Assembly: GCA_019635585.1 (NCBI GenBank)
Contig: JAHBZE010000001.1
Span: forward strand, 930,001-994,000
Direction of reading: 5' to 3'
DNA length: 64,000 nucleotides
DNA from: Xanthobacteraceae bacterium
GTDB lineage: Bacteria > Pseudomonadota > Alphaproteobacteria > Rhizobiales > Xanthobacteraceae
Below the pieces are notes generated by a model that was not told the DNA's origin, did not search any database, and saw nothing but the letters and a program-made list of their open reading frames with translations. A program made the position numbers and the translations under genes. Positions 9,475 through 20,693 of the stretch are shown in pieces; positions within the stretch are counted from its first letter, which is position 1, and every line of letters begins with the position of its first letter.

Positions 9475-11223
9475 TCAGCCCTTGTTGGGGTTCTGCTGCT
9501 CGCTGGCGCGCGGCGATGGCGGCTCGTCGATCAGCCCTTCCTTCAGCTTCTGCTGAATGCGCGGCAGATCCTCGGGCTCCGGCTTCATCTCGAGCGCATG
9601 GCTCCACTGGAAATGCGCCTCGAGCTTGCGGTCGGTCTTCCAGTACACGTCGCCCAAGTGATCGTTAATCGTCGGATCGTTCGGCGTGAGTTCGACGGCG
9701 CGCTCAAGTTCGGCAGTCGCCTCCTCGTAGCGACCGAGGCGATAGTAAGCCCAGCCAAGGCTGTCGATGATGTAGCCGTCCTTCGGACGCAAGCTCACCG
9801 CCTTGCGGATCATGTCGAGCGCCTTGTCGAGATTGACGCCCTGATCGACCCAGGAATAGCCGAGATAGTTCAGCACCTGTGGCTGGTCGGGGAACAGCTT
9901 CAGCGCTTCCTGGAAATCCTTTTCCGCGAGCGCCCATTGTTTCGAGCGCTCGTAGCAGATGCCGCGGAAGTAATAGAGCGACCAATGCTCGCGCTTCGGC
10001 TCGCCGAGCAGTTCAAGCACCTTGGAATAGACTTCGCCCGCTTCGGCGAACTTCTTGCCCGCGCGCAGCACATTGGCGAGCGCGAACTGGGCCTCGATGT
10101 CGTCGGGCTTTTCCTTCGCGAGCGTCTGCAACTGCTCGCGCGCCTCGTCTTTTTTCTCGAGCACGTCGAGATTCAGCGCGCGCTGGATCAACGCCTTTCG
10201 CTTCAGCGGCGACGCGTCCGGCACGCGCTCATAGGTGTCGATCGCGGATTCATATTTCTTCAGCGTTTCGAACAGATCGCCGAGTGCCACGACCGCGAGC
10301 GGATGATCGGGATTGAGATAGATCGCGAGCTGCAAATAAAGCATGCCAAGATCTTCGCCGCCTTGCTGGCTGAGCGCGGCACCGAGCCCGTAAAGCGCTT
10401 CAGAGGCGCCGCCCGCGGCGTTCGTCACCAACGGCGCGAGCTTCTTATTGGTTTTCAGTTCTTCGAGAGCCGCCTCGACCAGCGGATGACGCGCGAGCGC
10501 ACGCGAGAAAGTGCCATAGACCTTCTCGGCGTCGTCATCGCGGCCGGCGCGAGAAAGCATTCGCGCATAGGCGTCGATGTTGCGAAGCGAATTCGGATCG
10601 ATCTTGCGGACGCGCTCGAGTCGGCTCAACGCATCGTTGCGCTGGTTCGCGAGATCGAGGATCAGGCCGGCATGCAGGTCCTTGAACAGTGCATACCAGT
10701 CGGGGCCCTGCAGCTTGTCGATGGTGGCGACGGCGGCCTTGTAGTTGTTCGCGCCCTGCCACGACCAGGCGGTCAGGAGCGTCGCGGTAAGGTCAGCGAT
10801 CGGGCCGAGGCTCGACGCTTGCAACTGCGCACGCGCCTGCGCGAACTGATTGTTCTTGATCGCGCGCACCGCGAGCGCGAGACGCGCGATCCGGTGCGAC
10901 TTGTCGAATGCGATCACCCGTTCGGCGAGCGGGAAGGAATCTTCCACCGCGCCGCTGCCGAGCGTCACGAGGAAAGTTAGCTCCACGAGATCGGGATTGG
11001 ACGGGTCGGTGCGCAGCACCGAGCGGTAATAGGCCGAGGCCGCCGACATATCGCGCGCGGCGCGCGCGGTGCGCGCGGCCAGATAACTTCCCGACGGCGA
11101 GGAGAAGGAAAATACCGGAATGCGCGGCAGCTCCGCCTGCGCAGTCGCGGACGCTGAAATGAAAAGAAGTGCTGCGGCACCGAGCCGGATGGCCGTATGC
11201 GAAATGGACCGAGCCTGCTTCAA
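9475..11223 (-). CDS. Exported tetratricopeptide-repeat protein
   Basis: 582 residues. A signal peptide (about residues 8-30, ending ATAQA) is followed by many TPR-type helical repeats. The best are in the C-terminal half, where LGWAYYRLGRYEEATAELE and LGYSWVDQGVNLDKALDMI show TPR consensus spacing. Such periplasmic TPR proteins usually scaffold envelope or secretion complexes. It is transcribed divergently from ispE across 170 bases. The C-terminal tail is Pro/Ser-rich. Function is not assignable beyond protein-protein interaction. Confidence 0.85.
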   Translation of the reverse strand: MKQARSISHTAIRLGAAALLFISASATAQAELPRIPVFSFSSPSGSYLAARTARAARDMSAASAYYRSVLRTDPSNPDLVELTFLVTLGSGAVEDSFPLAERVIAFDKSHRIARLALAVRAIKNNQFAQARAQLQASSLGPIADLTATLLTAWSWQGANNYKAAVATIDKLQGPDWYALFKDLHAGLILDLANQRNDALSRLERVRKIDPNSLRNIDAYARMLSRAGRDDDAEKVYGTFSRALARHPLVEAALEELKTNKKLAPLVTNAAGGASEALYGLGAALSQQGGEDLGMLYLQLAIYLNPDHPLAVVALGDLFETLKKYESAIDTYERVPDASPLKRKALIQRALNLDVLEKKDEAREQLQTLAKEKPDDIEAQFALANVLRAGKKFAEAGEVYSKVLELLGEPKREHWSLYYFRGICYERSKQWALAEKDFQEALKLFPDQPQVLNYLGYSWVDQGVNLDKALDMIRKAVSLRPKDGYIIDSLGWAYYRLGRYEEATAELERAVELTPNDPTINDHLGDVYWKTDRKLEAHFQWSHALEMKPEPEDLPRIQQKLKEGLIDEPPSPRASEQQNPNKG

Positions 11224-11393
11224 CGCCGATCTCCTGATTGCTTAGAAAAACGCGCCGCTTCGGGCCCGTAGCGGGGCACCATGCCCCCGATTCATGGCCA
11301 TCGCAAGGAGACGCAAAGGCGCTTTTTCACGCAGAATCGACCGCGGCACCGGCACTGTTTATACCCCCTGCACCCGTATTTTCCGAATGCATC

Positions 11394-12266
11394 ATGGCAG
11401 TTCCAACACCGGCGCCGGCGAAAGTGAATCTGTTTCTGCATGTCGGTTCCCTGCGTGCCGACGGCTATCACCTTATCGAGAGCCTCGTCGCTTTCGCCGA
11501 TATCGGCGACGAATTGCGTTTCTCGCCGGGCGGCGAAGGGTTTTCGATCCGGGTCGAAGGACGATTCGCAAAAGACGCGGGCGCGCCGGAAAAGAATCTG
11601 GTGCTGAAAGCCGCAGACGCGCTTTCGCGTAAACTTTCCGGAATTAGCGGCGGCGAATTCCTGCTCACGAAAAATCTACCGGCCGGCGCGGGTCTCGGCG
11701 GCGGCTCATCCGATGCCGCGGCGGCGCTGCGCATGCTTGCTGCAGAGAACGGACTCATATCCGCTCATCCGGCCATCCTCGCAGCCGCGCGCGAGACCGG
11801 CGCGGATGTCGCGGTATGTCTTGAAGGCAAGGCGCGGTTCATTACCGGGATTGGCGACATTCTCTCCGCGCCGGTTTCGATTCCGGCGCTACCTGCCGTG
11901 CTGGTCTGGCCCGGCGCGCCAGCTTCGACCCCGGACGTCTATCGCGCCTTCGACGAGGCGGAGATGAAACACTCGACACCGTTCGGCGTTCAGCGTGAAG
12001 ACATTCCAACGGAACGCGATGCCTTCATCGAATTTCTGAAGAAGCGCAGCAACGATCTAACCCGCGCCGCGTGGCGCGTGACGCCATATGTCGCAGAAGC
12101 CGACGCCGTGCTGCGCGCGGTCGACCGGACGCAGCTGATACGCATGAGCGGATCAGGCTCCGCGGTGTTTGCGATCTACGCTTCGCTCGACGAGGCTGAG
12201 GCGGAAGCAAAAGCGGTCCGCGACCGCTATCCAAACTGGTGGGTGAAGGCGACGACGCTGCGTTAG
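11394..12266 (+). CDS. ispE: 4-diphosphocytidyl-2-C-methyl-D-erythritol kinase
   Basis: 290 residues. GHMP kinase that phosphorylates CDP-ME in the MEP isoprenoid pathway. Motifs: PAKVNLFLHV at residues 7-16, the ATP loop LPAGAGLGGGSSDAAAAL near residue 95, and a C-terminal MSGSGSAVFAIY motif 3. The ATG at 11394 fits the family N-terminus; the same frame stays open about 50 codons upstream but carries no family-like sequence. The convergent neighbour is a polyprenyl diphosphate synthase that consumes the pathway products, a metabolically sensible pair. Confidence 0.93.
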   Translation: MAVPTPAPAKVNLFLHVGSLRADGYHLIESLVAFADIGDELRFSPGGEGFSIRVEGRFAKDAGAPEKNLVLKAADALSRKLSGISGGEFLLTKNLPAGAGLGGGSSDAAAALRMLAAENGLISAHPAILAAARETGADVAVCLEGKARFITGIGDILSAPVSIPALPAVLVWPGAPASTPDVYRAFDEAEMKHSTPFGVQREDIPTERDAFIEFLKKRSNDLTRAAWRVTPYVAEADAVLRAVDRTQLIRMSGSGSAVFAIYASLDEAEAEAKAVRDRYPNWWVKATTLR

Positions 12267-12272
12267 CAAGTT

Positions 12273-12360
12273 CGTCATGCCCCGCTTGTCGCGGGCATCT
12301 ACGCCTTAACAGCAGTTCAGCAAGAAAGGCGGGATGGTCGGGACAAGCCCAACCATGACG
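12273..12360. repeat. Palindromic intergenic repeat element
   Basis: An 88-base element in the ispE/polyprenyl synthase intergenic space. Its ends are a 7-base inverted repeat (CGTCATG and CATGACG). Each half contains a hairpin around TTGT or ACAA, including GGTCGGGACAAGCCCAACC. The same GGGACAAGCCC hairpin recurs at 50281-50303. The pattern resembles dispersed palindromic repeats of Bradyrhizobium-like genomes and could also act as a terminator for the two convergent genes. Confidence 0.6.
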
Positions 12361-12371
12361 AAGAAGGAAGT

Positions 12372-13379
12372 CTAGTGCGCTCGCGCTACGCAGAAATCGA
12401 CTACGTCGAGCAACGCCTGCTTGCCGTCCGACTGCGGGAAGATCGCAAGCGCGTCCTTGGCAATCGCGCCATAGTGGCGCGCACGCGCGACGGTGTCTTC
12501 GAGCGCGCGGTGCTTTTTCATAAACTCGATCGCCTGTTCGAGATCGCCGTCGGCGATTTCACCGCTCTGGATGCATTTCTTCCAGAACGCACGCTCGCTT
12601 TCCGATCCACGGCGGAACGCGAGAATGACCGGCAGCGTGATTTTTCCCTCGCGGAAATCGTCGCCGACATTCTTGCCGATCTTGGCGCGGCTGCCGCCAT
12701 AATCGAGCGCGTCATCGACGAGCTGGAAGGCGATGCCGAGATTGTTACCGAAGGAGCGCGACGCTTCCTGTTCCGCTTTCGCGCGCCCCGCAATCACCGG
12801 CCCAACTTCGCAGGCAGCGGCGAACAGCTCGGCGGTCTTCGCCTGAATGACGGCGAGATAGGCGTCCTCAGTCGTATCGAGATTTTTTGCCGCCGCAAGC
12901 TGCATGACTTCGCCTTCGGCGATGACGGCGGCAGCGGTCGAAAGAATTTCGAGCGCGCGGAGGTTTCCGACCTCGACCATCATGCGAAACGCCTGACCAA
13001 GAAGGAAGTCGCCTACCAGCACGCTCGCTTCGTTGCCCCAGACCATGCGCGCGGACGGCTTGCCGCGGCGAAGTTCGCTCTCGTCCACGACGTCGTCGTG
13101 GAGCAGCGTTGCGGTGTGCATGAATTCGACCGCCGCCGCGAGGCTGATGTGGCCGGCGCCGCGATAGCCGGTGAGCGCCGCCGTCGCGAGCGTTAGCATC
13201 GGCCGCAACCGCTTGCCGCCGGAAGAGATGAGGTGGTTCGCGACTTCCGGAATCATGGTCACATCCGAGCCGGTACGGCTCAGAATCAGTTCGTTGACCT
13301 TCTGGAGATCGGAACGAACGAGGGCGCTCAGGCGTTCGATGGAAGGCTCGGGCGCCTCGAAGGGCAGGACGACGGCCAC
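12372..13379 (-). CDS. ispB: Polyprenyl diphosphate synthase (octaprenyl/decaprenyl type)
   Basis: 335 residues from a GTG at 13379, which has GGAG ten bases upstream. The frame stays open another 190 codons, but that part lies over the divergent glycosyltransferase and is not family-like. Trans-prenyltransferase motifs: first Asp-rich motif DDVVDE at residues 95-100 followed by RRGKPSAR, and second motif DDALDY at 222-227. It makes the long-chain prenyl tail of ubiquinone; in alphaproteobacteria this is commonly C50. Chain length cannot be read reliably from the sequence. Confidence 0.92.
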   Translation of the reverse strand: MAVVLPFEAPEPSIERLSALVRSDLQKVNELILSRTGSDVTMIPEVANHLISSGGKRLRPMLTLATAALTGYRGAGHISLAAAVEFMHTATLLHDDVVDESELRRGKPSARMVWGNEASVLVGDFLLGQAFRMMVEVGNLRALEILSTAAAVIAEGEVMQLAAAKNLDTTEDAYLAVIQAKTAELFAAACEVGPVIAGRAKAEQEASRSFGNNLGIAFQLVDDALDYGGSRAKIGKNVGDDFREGKITLPVILAFRRGSESERAFWKKCIQSGEIADGDLEQAIEFMKKHRALEDTVARARHYGAIAKDALAIFPQSDGKQALLDVVDFCVARAH

Positions 13380-13482
13380 GCGATTAATACTCCGTTTGCT
13401 GCACTTTATGAGCGCACCCCACCCCAAGCAACCGCCACGGCGCCGCCGCTTTCCCTCGGCATGCGCTTGCGGCATAGATAAA

Positions 13483-13507
13483 GGCGCCGCCGGGCGCCCA
13501 TTTTTTT
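13483..13507 (+). terminator. Terminator-like hairpin in the leader of the glycosyltransferase gene
   Basis: A six-base stem GGCGCC/GGCGCC (13483-13488 and 13493-13498) with loop GCCG is followed two bases later by seven T residues. It ends immediately before the GGAG ribosome-binding site of the gene at 13518. Reading on the plus strand it has intrinsic-terminator form although no gene ends here, so it may attenuate the downstream gene. Confidence 0.45.
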
Positions 13508-13517
13508 GGAGATCAGG

Positions 13518-14501
13518 ATGCTCACCCGGGTTGCTGCCAAGCCGAAGACGACTGCCCGCGTCCGACTGCCGCAAGGGCTGAAAATTGCGGTTATCGTGCC
13601 CTGCTACAACGAAGAGGCAGCGATCGGCACGGTGGTGAAGCAATTCCGCGCCGCGCTGCCTTCGGCAGACATCTACGTTTACGACAACAACTCGAAGGAC
13701 AACACGATTGCCGCCGCCAAAAAGGCCGGCGCGATCGTCGGTGTCGAGACGCGGCAAGGCAAAGGCCATGTCGTGCGGCGCATGTTCGGCGACATCGACG
13801 CCGACGTTTATGTGATGATCGACGGCGACGCGACCTACGACGCGCCGAGCGCACCCGGCATGATCGCGATGCTGGTCGCGGAAAAGCTCGACATGGTGGT
13901 CGGATCGCGGGTCGATCAGGAGGAAGCCGCCTATCGCCCCGGGCATCGTTTCGGCAACCGGGTGCTGACTGGCTTCGTGAAACGCATCTTCGGCAAGAAC
14001 TTCAACGATATTCTCTCGGGCTATCGCATCTTCTCGCGCCGCTTCGTGAAATCATTCCCCGCGCTTTCGACCGGGTTCGAAATCGAAACCGAGCTGACGG
14101 TGCATTCGCTCGAACTCGACATGCCCGTCGCGGAAGTCGAGACGCCATATTACGCGCGCCCCGAAGGCTCGACCTCGAAACTCAATACGTATCGCGACGG
14201 CATCCGGATTCTGTGGACCATCGGCAAGCTGTTCCGTACCGAACGGCCGATGCAGTTCTTCTCGATCATTTCCATGTTCTTTTTCGTGTTGTCACTCCTG
14301 ATCTCAATTCCGGTGTTCCGCACTTATTTCGAGACCGGGCTGGTGCCGCGGCTGCCGACCGCGTTGCTTTCGACCGCGCTGATGCTTTTGTCGTTCCTGT
14401 CGCTGATGTCGGGTTTGATCCTCGACACCGTCACGCGCGGGCGGCGCGAACTGAAGCGGCTCGCGTATCTTTCCTATCCCGCGCCGGGGAACGACCGCTG
14501 A
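13518..14501 (+). CDS. Family 2 glycosyltransferase, dolichol-phosphate-mannose-synthase-like, membrane anchored
   Basis: 327 residues. The GT-A domain begins at about residue 22 with IAVIVPCYNEEAAIG and has a metal-binding VMIDGDATYD near residue 105. Two hydrophobic helices near residues 245-265 and 275-300 anchor it in the inner membrane. The ATG at 13518 has GGAG six bases upstream. Such enzymes usually transfer a sugar from a nucleotide donor to polyprenyl phosphate; donor and acceptor are unknown. It is the first gene of a tight same-strand run: a DUF2007 gene follows after three bases. Confidence 0.85.
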   Translation: MLTRVAAKPKTTARVRLPQGLKIAVIVPCYNEEAAIGTVVKQFRAALPSADIYVYDNNSKDNTIAAAKKAGAIVGVETRQGKGHVVRRMFGDIDADVYVMIDGDATYDAPSAPGMIAMLVAEKLDMVVGSRVDQEEAAYRPGHRFGNRVLTGFVKRIFGKNFNDILSGYRIFSRRFVKSFPALSTGFEIETELTVHSLELDMPVAEVETPYYARPEGSTSKLNTYRDGIRILWTIGKLFRTERPMQFFSIISMFFFVLSLLISIPVFRTYFETGLVPRLPTALLSTALMLLSFLSLMSGLILDTVTRGRRELKRLAYLSYPAPGNDR

Positions 14502-14504
14502 TTT

Positions 14505-14729
14505 ATGGATGAGATCGTCCGCACCAACGACGTCGTCCTGATTTCCGCGATCGAAGCGCTGTTCAAGTCCGCGAGCATCCCCTACTTCGTTGCCGACCAG
14601 CACATGAGCGTGATGGACGGCTCGCTCGGTTTTTTGCCGCGGCGTGTGCTCGTGGACGAAGATCACTTCGAACGCGCGAAACGATTGCTGACCGAGGCCG
14701 GTCTCGGCAACACGCTGAAATCCGATTGA
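14505..14729 (+). CDS. DUF2007-type small protein
   Basis: 74 residues. VLISAIEALFKSASIPYFVAD and the later RRVLVDEDHFERAKRLL match the DUF2007 fold, a PII-like ferredoxin-type fold thought to bind small ligands. It starts three bases after the glycosyltransferase and ends one base before the methyltransferase. Conserved position next to a tRNA methyltransferase is common in alphaproteobacteria, as I recall. Biochemical role unknown. Confidence 0.8.
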   Translation: MDEIVRTNDVVLISAIEALFKSASIPYFVADQHMSVMDGSLGFLPRRVLVDEDHFERAKRLLTEAGLGNTLKSD

Positions 14730-14730
14730 G

Positions 14731-15459
14731 ATGAAAACCACCGATGACGCGGTGCTCGGCGGCCGCCTGAAACTCCTGCAACCTTCGAGCGGGCATCGCG
14801 CCGGGCACGATGCCATTCTGCTTGCCGCCGCAGCGCCGAAATCCACGCTCGCGCTCGATCTCGGCGCGGGTGTCGGCACTGCGGGACTGGCTCTGCTTTC
14901 CCGCCGCGCAACTACGCATGTGACACTGGTTGAAATCGATCCCGCGCTCTCCGATCTTTCCGCGCAGAATGCCACCCGCAACGGTCTTGCCGATGCCGTG
15001 CGGGTTCTGCGCGGCGACATCACGCAGGATCTGCCGCTGCAGATCGACGCCTACGATCTCGTCGTCATGAATCCGCCGTTCAACAACGGCGTGACGTTGC
15101 AGACGTCTCCCGACGCGTCGCGTGCACGCGCGCATGTAGCCGATCCAGCGACACTCGATCGCTGGATTGCGCGCGCCACGCGCCACTGTGCGTCGGGCGG
15201 CTGCTTAACGATTATTCATCGGCCGGATGCGACATTACCAATCCTTAAGTCGCTCGAAGGGCGCTTCGGTGCTATCGAAATCCTGCCGGTGTTTTCAAAA
15301 CCGGGTACGGCCGCGATCCGCGTGATCGTGCGCGCCATCAAAGGGCGAAAGACGCCGACACAGATGCTTCCCGGCATCACACTCAACGACAATAACGGAC
15401 GCCCGAGCGTGATCGCGGAAAAAATTCTGCGCGACGGCGCGTCTCTATCCGAAGGGTAA
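14731..15459 (+). CDS. SAM-dependent methyltransferase, TrmN6-like
   Basis: 242 residues. Class I fold with SAM motif LDLGAGVGTAGL at residues 43-54, an acidic ribose-binding EID at about 68-70, and the catalytic NPPF at 114-117 typical of N6-adenine methyltransferases. Similar to TrmN6/YfiC enzymes that modify A37 of a valine tRNA; substrate inferred only. It is preceded one base earlier by the DUF2007 gene and followed three bases later by the S49 peptidase. Confidence 0.85.
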   Translation: MKTTDDAVLGGRLKLLQPSSGHRAGHDAILLAAAAPKSTLALDLGAGVGTAGLALLSRRATTHVTLVEIDPALSDLSAQNATRNGLADAVRVLRGDITQDLPLQIDAYDLVVMNPPFNNGVTLQTSPDASRARAHVADPATLDRWIARATRHCASGGCLTIIHRPDATLPILKSLEGRFGAIEILPVFSKPGTAAIRVIVRAIKGRKTPTQMLPGITLNDNNGRPSVIAEKILRDGASLSEG

Positions 15460-15462
15460 GCG

Positions 15463-16314
15463 ATGGCACGCAACGACAAGAATGGATTTTTCTCCCGCCT
15501 CTTTCGCAGGCGCGCAGTGGTGCCGGTGGTCCGGCTCTCCGGGCCGATCGGCATGTCGGTGCCGCTCATGTCCTCGATGTCGCTCGCTTCGGTTTCGAAG
15601 CAGCTCGACAAAGCCTTCGCCTATCGCCGCGCGGCAGCGATCGCGCTCGTCATCAATTCACCGGGCGGCGCGCCGACGCAATCGCATCTCATCCATCAGC
15701 GGATCCGGCAGCTTGCCGAGAAAAACAAAAAGAAGGTGATCGTCTTCGTTGAGGATGTCGCGGCCAGCGGCGGCTACATGATTGCCTGCGCCGGCGACGA
15801 GATCGTCGCCGATACCTATTCCATCGTCGGCTCGATCGGCGTCGTCTCGGCGAGTTTCGGTTTCGAGAAGCTGATCAAGAAGCTCGGCATCGAGCGCCGC
15901 GTCTATACATCCGGCGAAAGCAAGCGGCAGCTGGATGCGTTTCTTCCCGAGAAACCGGAAGACATCCGCCGCCTGAAGGCGCTGCAATCCAAAATCCACG
16001 AGGACTTCATCGCGCTTGTGAAAACGAGCCGCGGCAAACGCCTGAACGCAGCCGACAAGACGCTCTTTAACGGCGAATACTGGCTCGCGGAGCAGGCCAT
16101 GAAATACGGCCTGATCGACGGCATCGGCGACCTGCGCGGAAGCTTGCAAAAGCGCTTCGGCAAGAACGTCGCGACTCCGTTGATCGCACCGCCAGGCGGG
16201 TTTTTCTCCCGTCGCCTTCCCGGCATGTCCGGCGCTATAGTGCCGGACGACTGGGCGCGAACGGCGCTTGCCGCTGCCGAAGAACGCGCGCTCTGGGGCC
16301 GCTACGGACTTTAG
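15463..16314 (+). CDS. S49 family serine peptidase (SppA/SohB-like)
   Basis: 283 residues, the short one-domain form. The candidate catalytic Ser is in VAASGGYMIACAG (about residue 102) and the general-base Lys in GESKRQLDAF (about 154), fitting the Ser-Lys dyad. GSIGVVSASFGF is also typical. There is no strong signal anchor at the N-terminus, which is basic (SRLFRRR), so membrane attachment is uncertain. Likely degrades signal peptides or small peptides. It ends a closely spaced four-gene run. Confidence 0.88.
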   Translation: MARNDKNGFFSRLFRRRAVVPVVRLSGPIGMSVPLMSSMSLASVSKQLDKAFAYRRAAAIALVINSPGGAPTQSHLIHQRIRQLAEKNKKKVIVFVEDVAASGGYMIACAGDEIVADTYSIVGSIGVVSASFGFEKLIKKLGIERRVYTSGESKRQLDAFLPEKPEDIRRLKALQSKIHEDFIALVKTSRGKRLNAADKTLFNGEYWLAEQAMKYGLIDGIGDLRGSLQKRFGKNVATPLIAPPGGFFSRRLPGMSGAIVPDDWARTALAAAEERALWGRYGL

Positions 16315-16338
16315 GTTTTCTTCGAGAGGATAGTTGAG

Positions 16339-16521
16339 ATGCCTCCTGTGCTCGTCTGGCTGATCGGCGCCGCCGGTATCGCGGTCGGCGCGAAGCTCTG
16401 GTCGATAGCTTCCGAGAAGGCTAACGCCGACCTCGATCGCGTGCGCGAGAATGCCGACGGAGAAGTGCGCAAGCTCGAGCGCGATCCGGAGACGGGCACC
16501 TATCGCCCGCGGAAGTCGTAA
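16339..16521 (+). CDS. Small membrane-anchored protein of unknown function
   Basis: 60 residues: one N-terminal transmembrane segment (about residues 4-24) followed by a charged helix rich in Asp, Glu, Arg and Lys. GAGAGGATAGTTGAG precedes the ATG as a ribosome-binding region. It sits 24 bases after the peptidase and six bases before the MacA-like gene, so it may belong with either. No family recognised. Confidence 0.65.
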   Translation: MPPVLVWLIGAAGIAVGAKLWSIASEKANADLDRVRENADGEVRKLERDPETGTYRPRKS

Positions 16522-16527
16522 CGCGCC

Positions 16528-17720
16528 ATGCTGCAAAAGCCCGAGACGCCCGGCATCACCGCGCGCTTCCCGCAACTCAAAGACCGGCGCTGGATAGCAA
16601 GCTTCGTGCTGCTCGGCGTGATCGCGGCTGCGCTCGGCTGGTATTTTCTCGGCGGCGACGGCGACGATATTGCGAGCTATCGCACGCAGCCGGCGATCAA
16701 GGGCGACCTCGAAAAGACGGTGACTGCGCTCGCGCAGGTGAAGCCGAAAACCTATGTCGACGTCGGCACGCAGGTCTCGGGCCAGCTTCGCAAGGTCGCG
16801 GTCGAAATCGGCGACGTCGTGAAACAGGGACAGTTGCTCGCGGAAATCGATCCCACAGTTTACCAGACGCGCGTGCTCGCCGACCGCGCGAAGATCGAAA
16901 ACCTGAAAGCGCAGCTCGAGCAGACCCGCGCACAACTCGTGCTCGACCAGGCGCGCGAAGAGCGCGCACGTTCGCTGTTCGCGACCAACGCGACCAGCAA
17001 AGACGCCTTCGAGCTTGCGACCGCGAACCTCAAGATCAATCAGGCGAAGATTGCGTCGTTCGAAGCGCAGATCAAGGAAATGGAAGCGACACTCGCCGGC
17101 GACGAGGCGAACCTCAATTACACCAAGATTTACGCGCCGCAGGCCGGCACCGTGGTCGATCAGATCGCGTTCGAAGGCCAGACGCTGAACGCGAACCAGA
17201 CCGCGCCGATCATCGTGCGTGTCGCCGATCTCGACGTAATGACGGTGTGGGCGCAGGTCGCCGAAGCCGACGTGCCGCGCATCACCGTCGGTATGCCGGT
17301 CTATTTCACGACGCTCGGCATGCCCGACAAGCGCTACAGCGCAACCGTGCGCCAGGTGTTACCCACGCCGCAGACCGTCAACGACGTCATTCTTTATAAT
17401 GTGCTGGTGGATATTCCGAACAAGGAGCGCGATCTCCTGCCGAGCATGACCGCGCAGGTATTCTTCGTGCTCGGCTCGGTGAAGGACGCGCTGCTCGTTC
17501 CGGTCGCGGCACTTCGTCCGTCGCAACGCGACAAGGACGCTTTCATCGTGCGCGTGCTCGAGAACGGCGCGGTCAAGGTGAAACGTGTGAGTGTCGGGCT
17601 GCAGGACCGCAACCTCGCCGAAATCAAAAGCGGATTGAAGGAAGGCGAACAGGTAATCGTCGGCCAGGTGCAGCGCTCGAACGAGAAGAAAAAAGGCTTC
17701 AGCTTCTCGAAATTCGCCAA

Positions 17721-17724
<4 letters not shown>
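16528..17724 (+). CDS. macA: Periplasmic adaptor subunit of a tripartite efflux system (MacA-like)
   Basis: 398 residues. One N-terminal membrane anchor (about residues 23-45), then a biotinyl-lipoyl-like hairpin (VSGQLRKVAVEIGDVVKQGQ), a long coiled coil (about 110-195), a beta barrel and a membrane-proximal domain. It links an inner-membrane ABC transporter to an outer-membrane channel. Its stop overlaps the start of the MacB-like gene by four bases (ATGA), so the two are translationally coupled. No outer-membrane TolC gene is in the window. Confidence 0.88.
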
Positions 17725-19715
<1,991 letters not shown>

Positions 19716-19772
19716 CTTGCCTTCCCTGCGCCTCCTCCCTAGGGTCCCGCCGATTTCCGAGACCGGCGCAAA

Positions 19773-20693
19773 ATGTCCGATAAAAACGATCCGCTATCGC
19801 CCGCCCGCTCCTTTCAGGGCCTGATCCTCGCGCTCCAGAATTTCTGGGCGAAACAGGGCTGCGTTATCCTGCAGCCCTACGACATGGAGATGGGTGCCGG
19901 CACCTTCCATCCGGCGACGACCTTGCGCGCGCTCGGGCCTAAGCCTTGGAATGTCGCTTACGTGCAGCCGTCGCGCCGCCCGAAAGACGGGCGCTACGGC
20001 GAGAACCCGAACCGGCTCCAGCACTATTATCAGTATCAGGTGATCCTGAAGCCCTCGCCGCCGAACCTGCAGGAGCTTTATCTGCAATCGCTCGCCGCGA
20101 TCGGCATTGACAACAAGATTCACGACATCCGCTTCGCCGAGGACGACTGGGAAAGCCCGACGCTCGGCGCCTGGGGCCTTGGCTGGGAGTGCTGGTGCGA
20201 CGGCATGGAAGTTTCGCAGTTCACTTACTTCCAGCAGGTCGCGGGCTTCGAGTGCTCGCCGGTTTCGGGCGAACTCACTTACGGGCTTGAGCGCTTGGCC
20301 ATGTATGTGCAGGGCGTCGAGAACGTGTACGACCTGAACTTCAACGGACTCGAAGGCGACAAAAAAGTCACCTATGGCGACGTATTCCTGCAGGCCGAGA
20401 AGGAATATTCGCGGCACAATTTCGAATATGCCGACACGGTGATGCTGTTCGAGCAGTTCAAGATGGCGGAGAACGCCTGCAAGAAATATCTCGCCGACGG
20501 CGACCGCGGCGAGGAACATCTGATGGCGCTCCCCGCCTACGACCAGTGCATCAAGGCGAGCCACGTGTTCAATTTGCTCGACGCGCGCGGCGTGATTTCG
20601 GTCACCGAGCGGCAGAGCTACATCCTTCGCGTACGCGAGCTTGCGAAAGCCTGTGGTGCTGCATGGCTGAAAACGGAAGGCGGCAGAGCATGA
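19773..20693 (+). CDS. glyQ: Glycine--tRNA ligase alpha subunit
   Basis: 306 residues, full length for the bacterial alpha2beta2 type. [20 protein letters not shown] and the [20 protein letters not shown] block are characteristic; this subunit carries the aminoacylation active site. The beta subunit gene glyS lies 1.5 kb downstream, with two unrelated genes inserted. The stop overlaps the next ATG by four bases, so glyQ is cotranscribed with the hydrolase. Confidence 0.97.
   Translation: MSDKNDPLSPARSFQGLILALQNFWAKQGCVILQPYDMEMGAGTFHPATTLRALGPKPWNVAYVQPSRRPKDGRYGENPNRLQHYYQYQVILKPSPPNLQELYLQSLAAIGIDNKIHDIRFAEDDWESPTLGAWGLGWECWCDGMEVSQFTYFQQVAGFECSPVSGELTYGLERLAMYVQGVENVYDLNFNGLEGDKKVTYGDVFLQAEKEYSRHNFEYADTVMLFEQFKMAENACKKYLADGDRGEEHLMALPAYDQCIKASHVFNLLDARGVISVTERQSYILRVRELAKACGAAWLKTEGGRA

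Noticed and set aside
9598-10980. Plus-strand open frame of 460 codons opposite the TPR protein
   Set aside because: Antisense shadow; Arg/Leu-rich composition and no recognisable domain, while the minus-strand TPR protein has a signal peptide and repeats.
13380-13946. N-terminal extension of the polyprenyl synthase frame
   Set aside because: It lies over the divergent glycosyltransferase, is not family-like, and a GTG with GGAG at 13379 gives the normal length.
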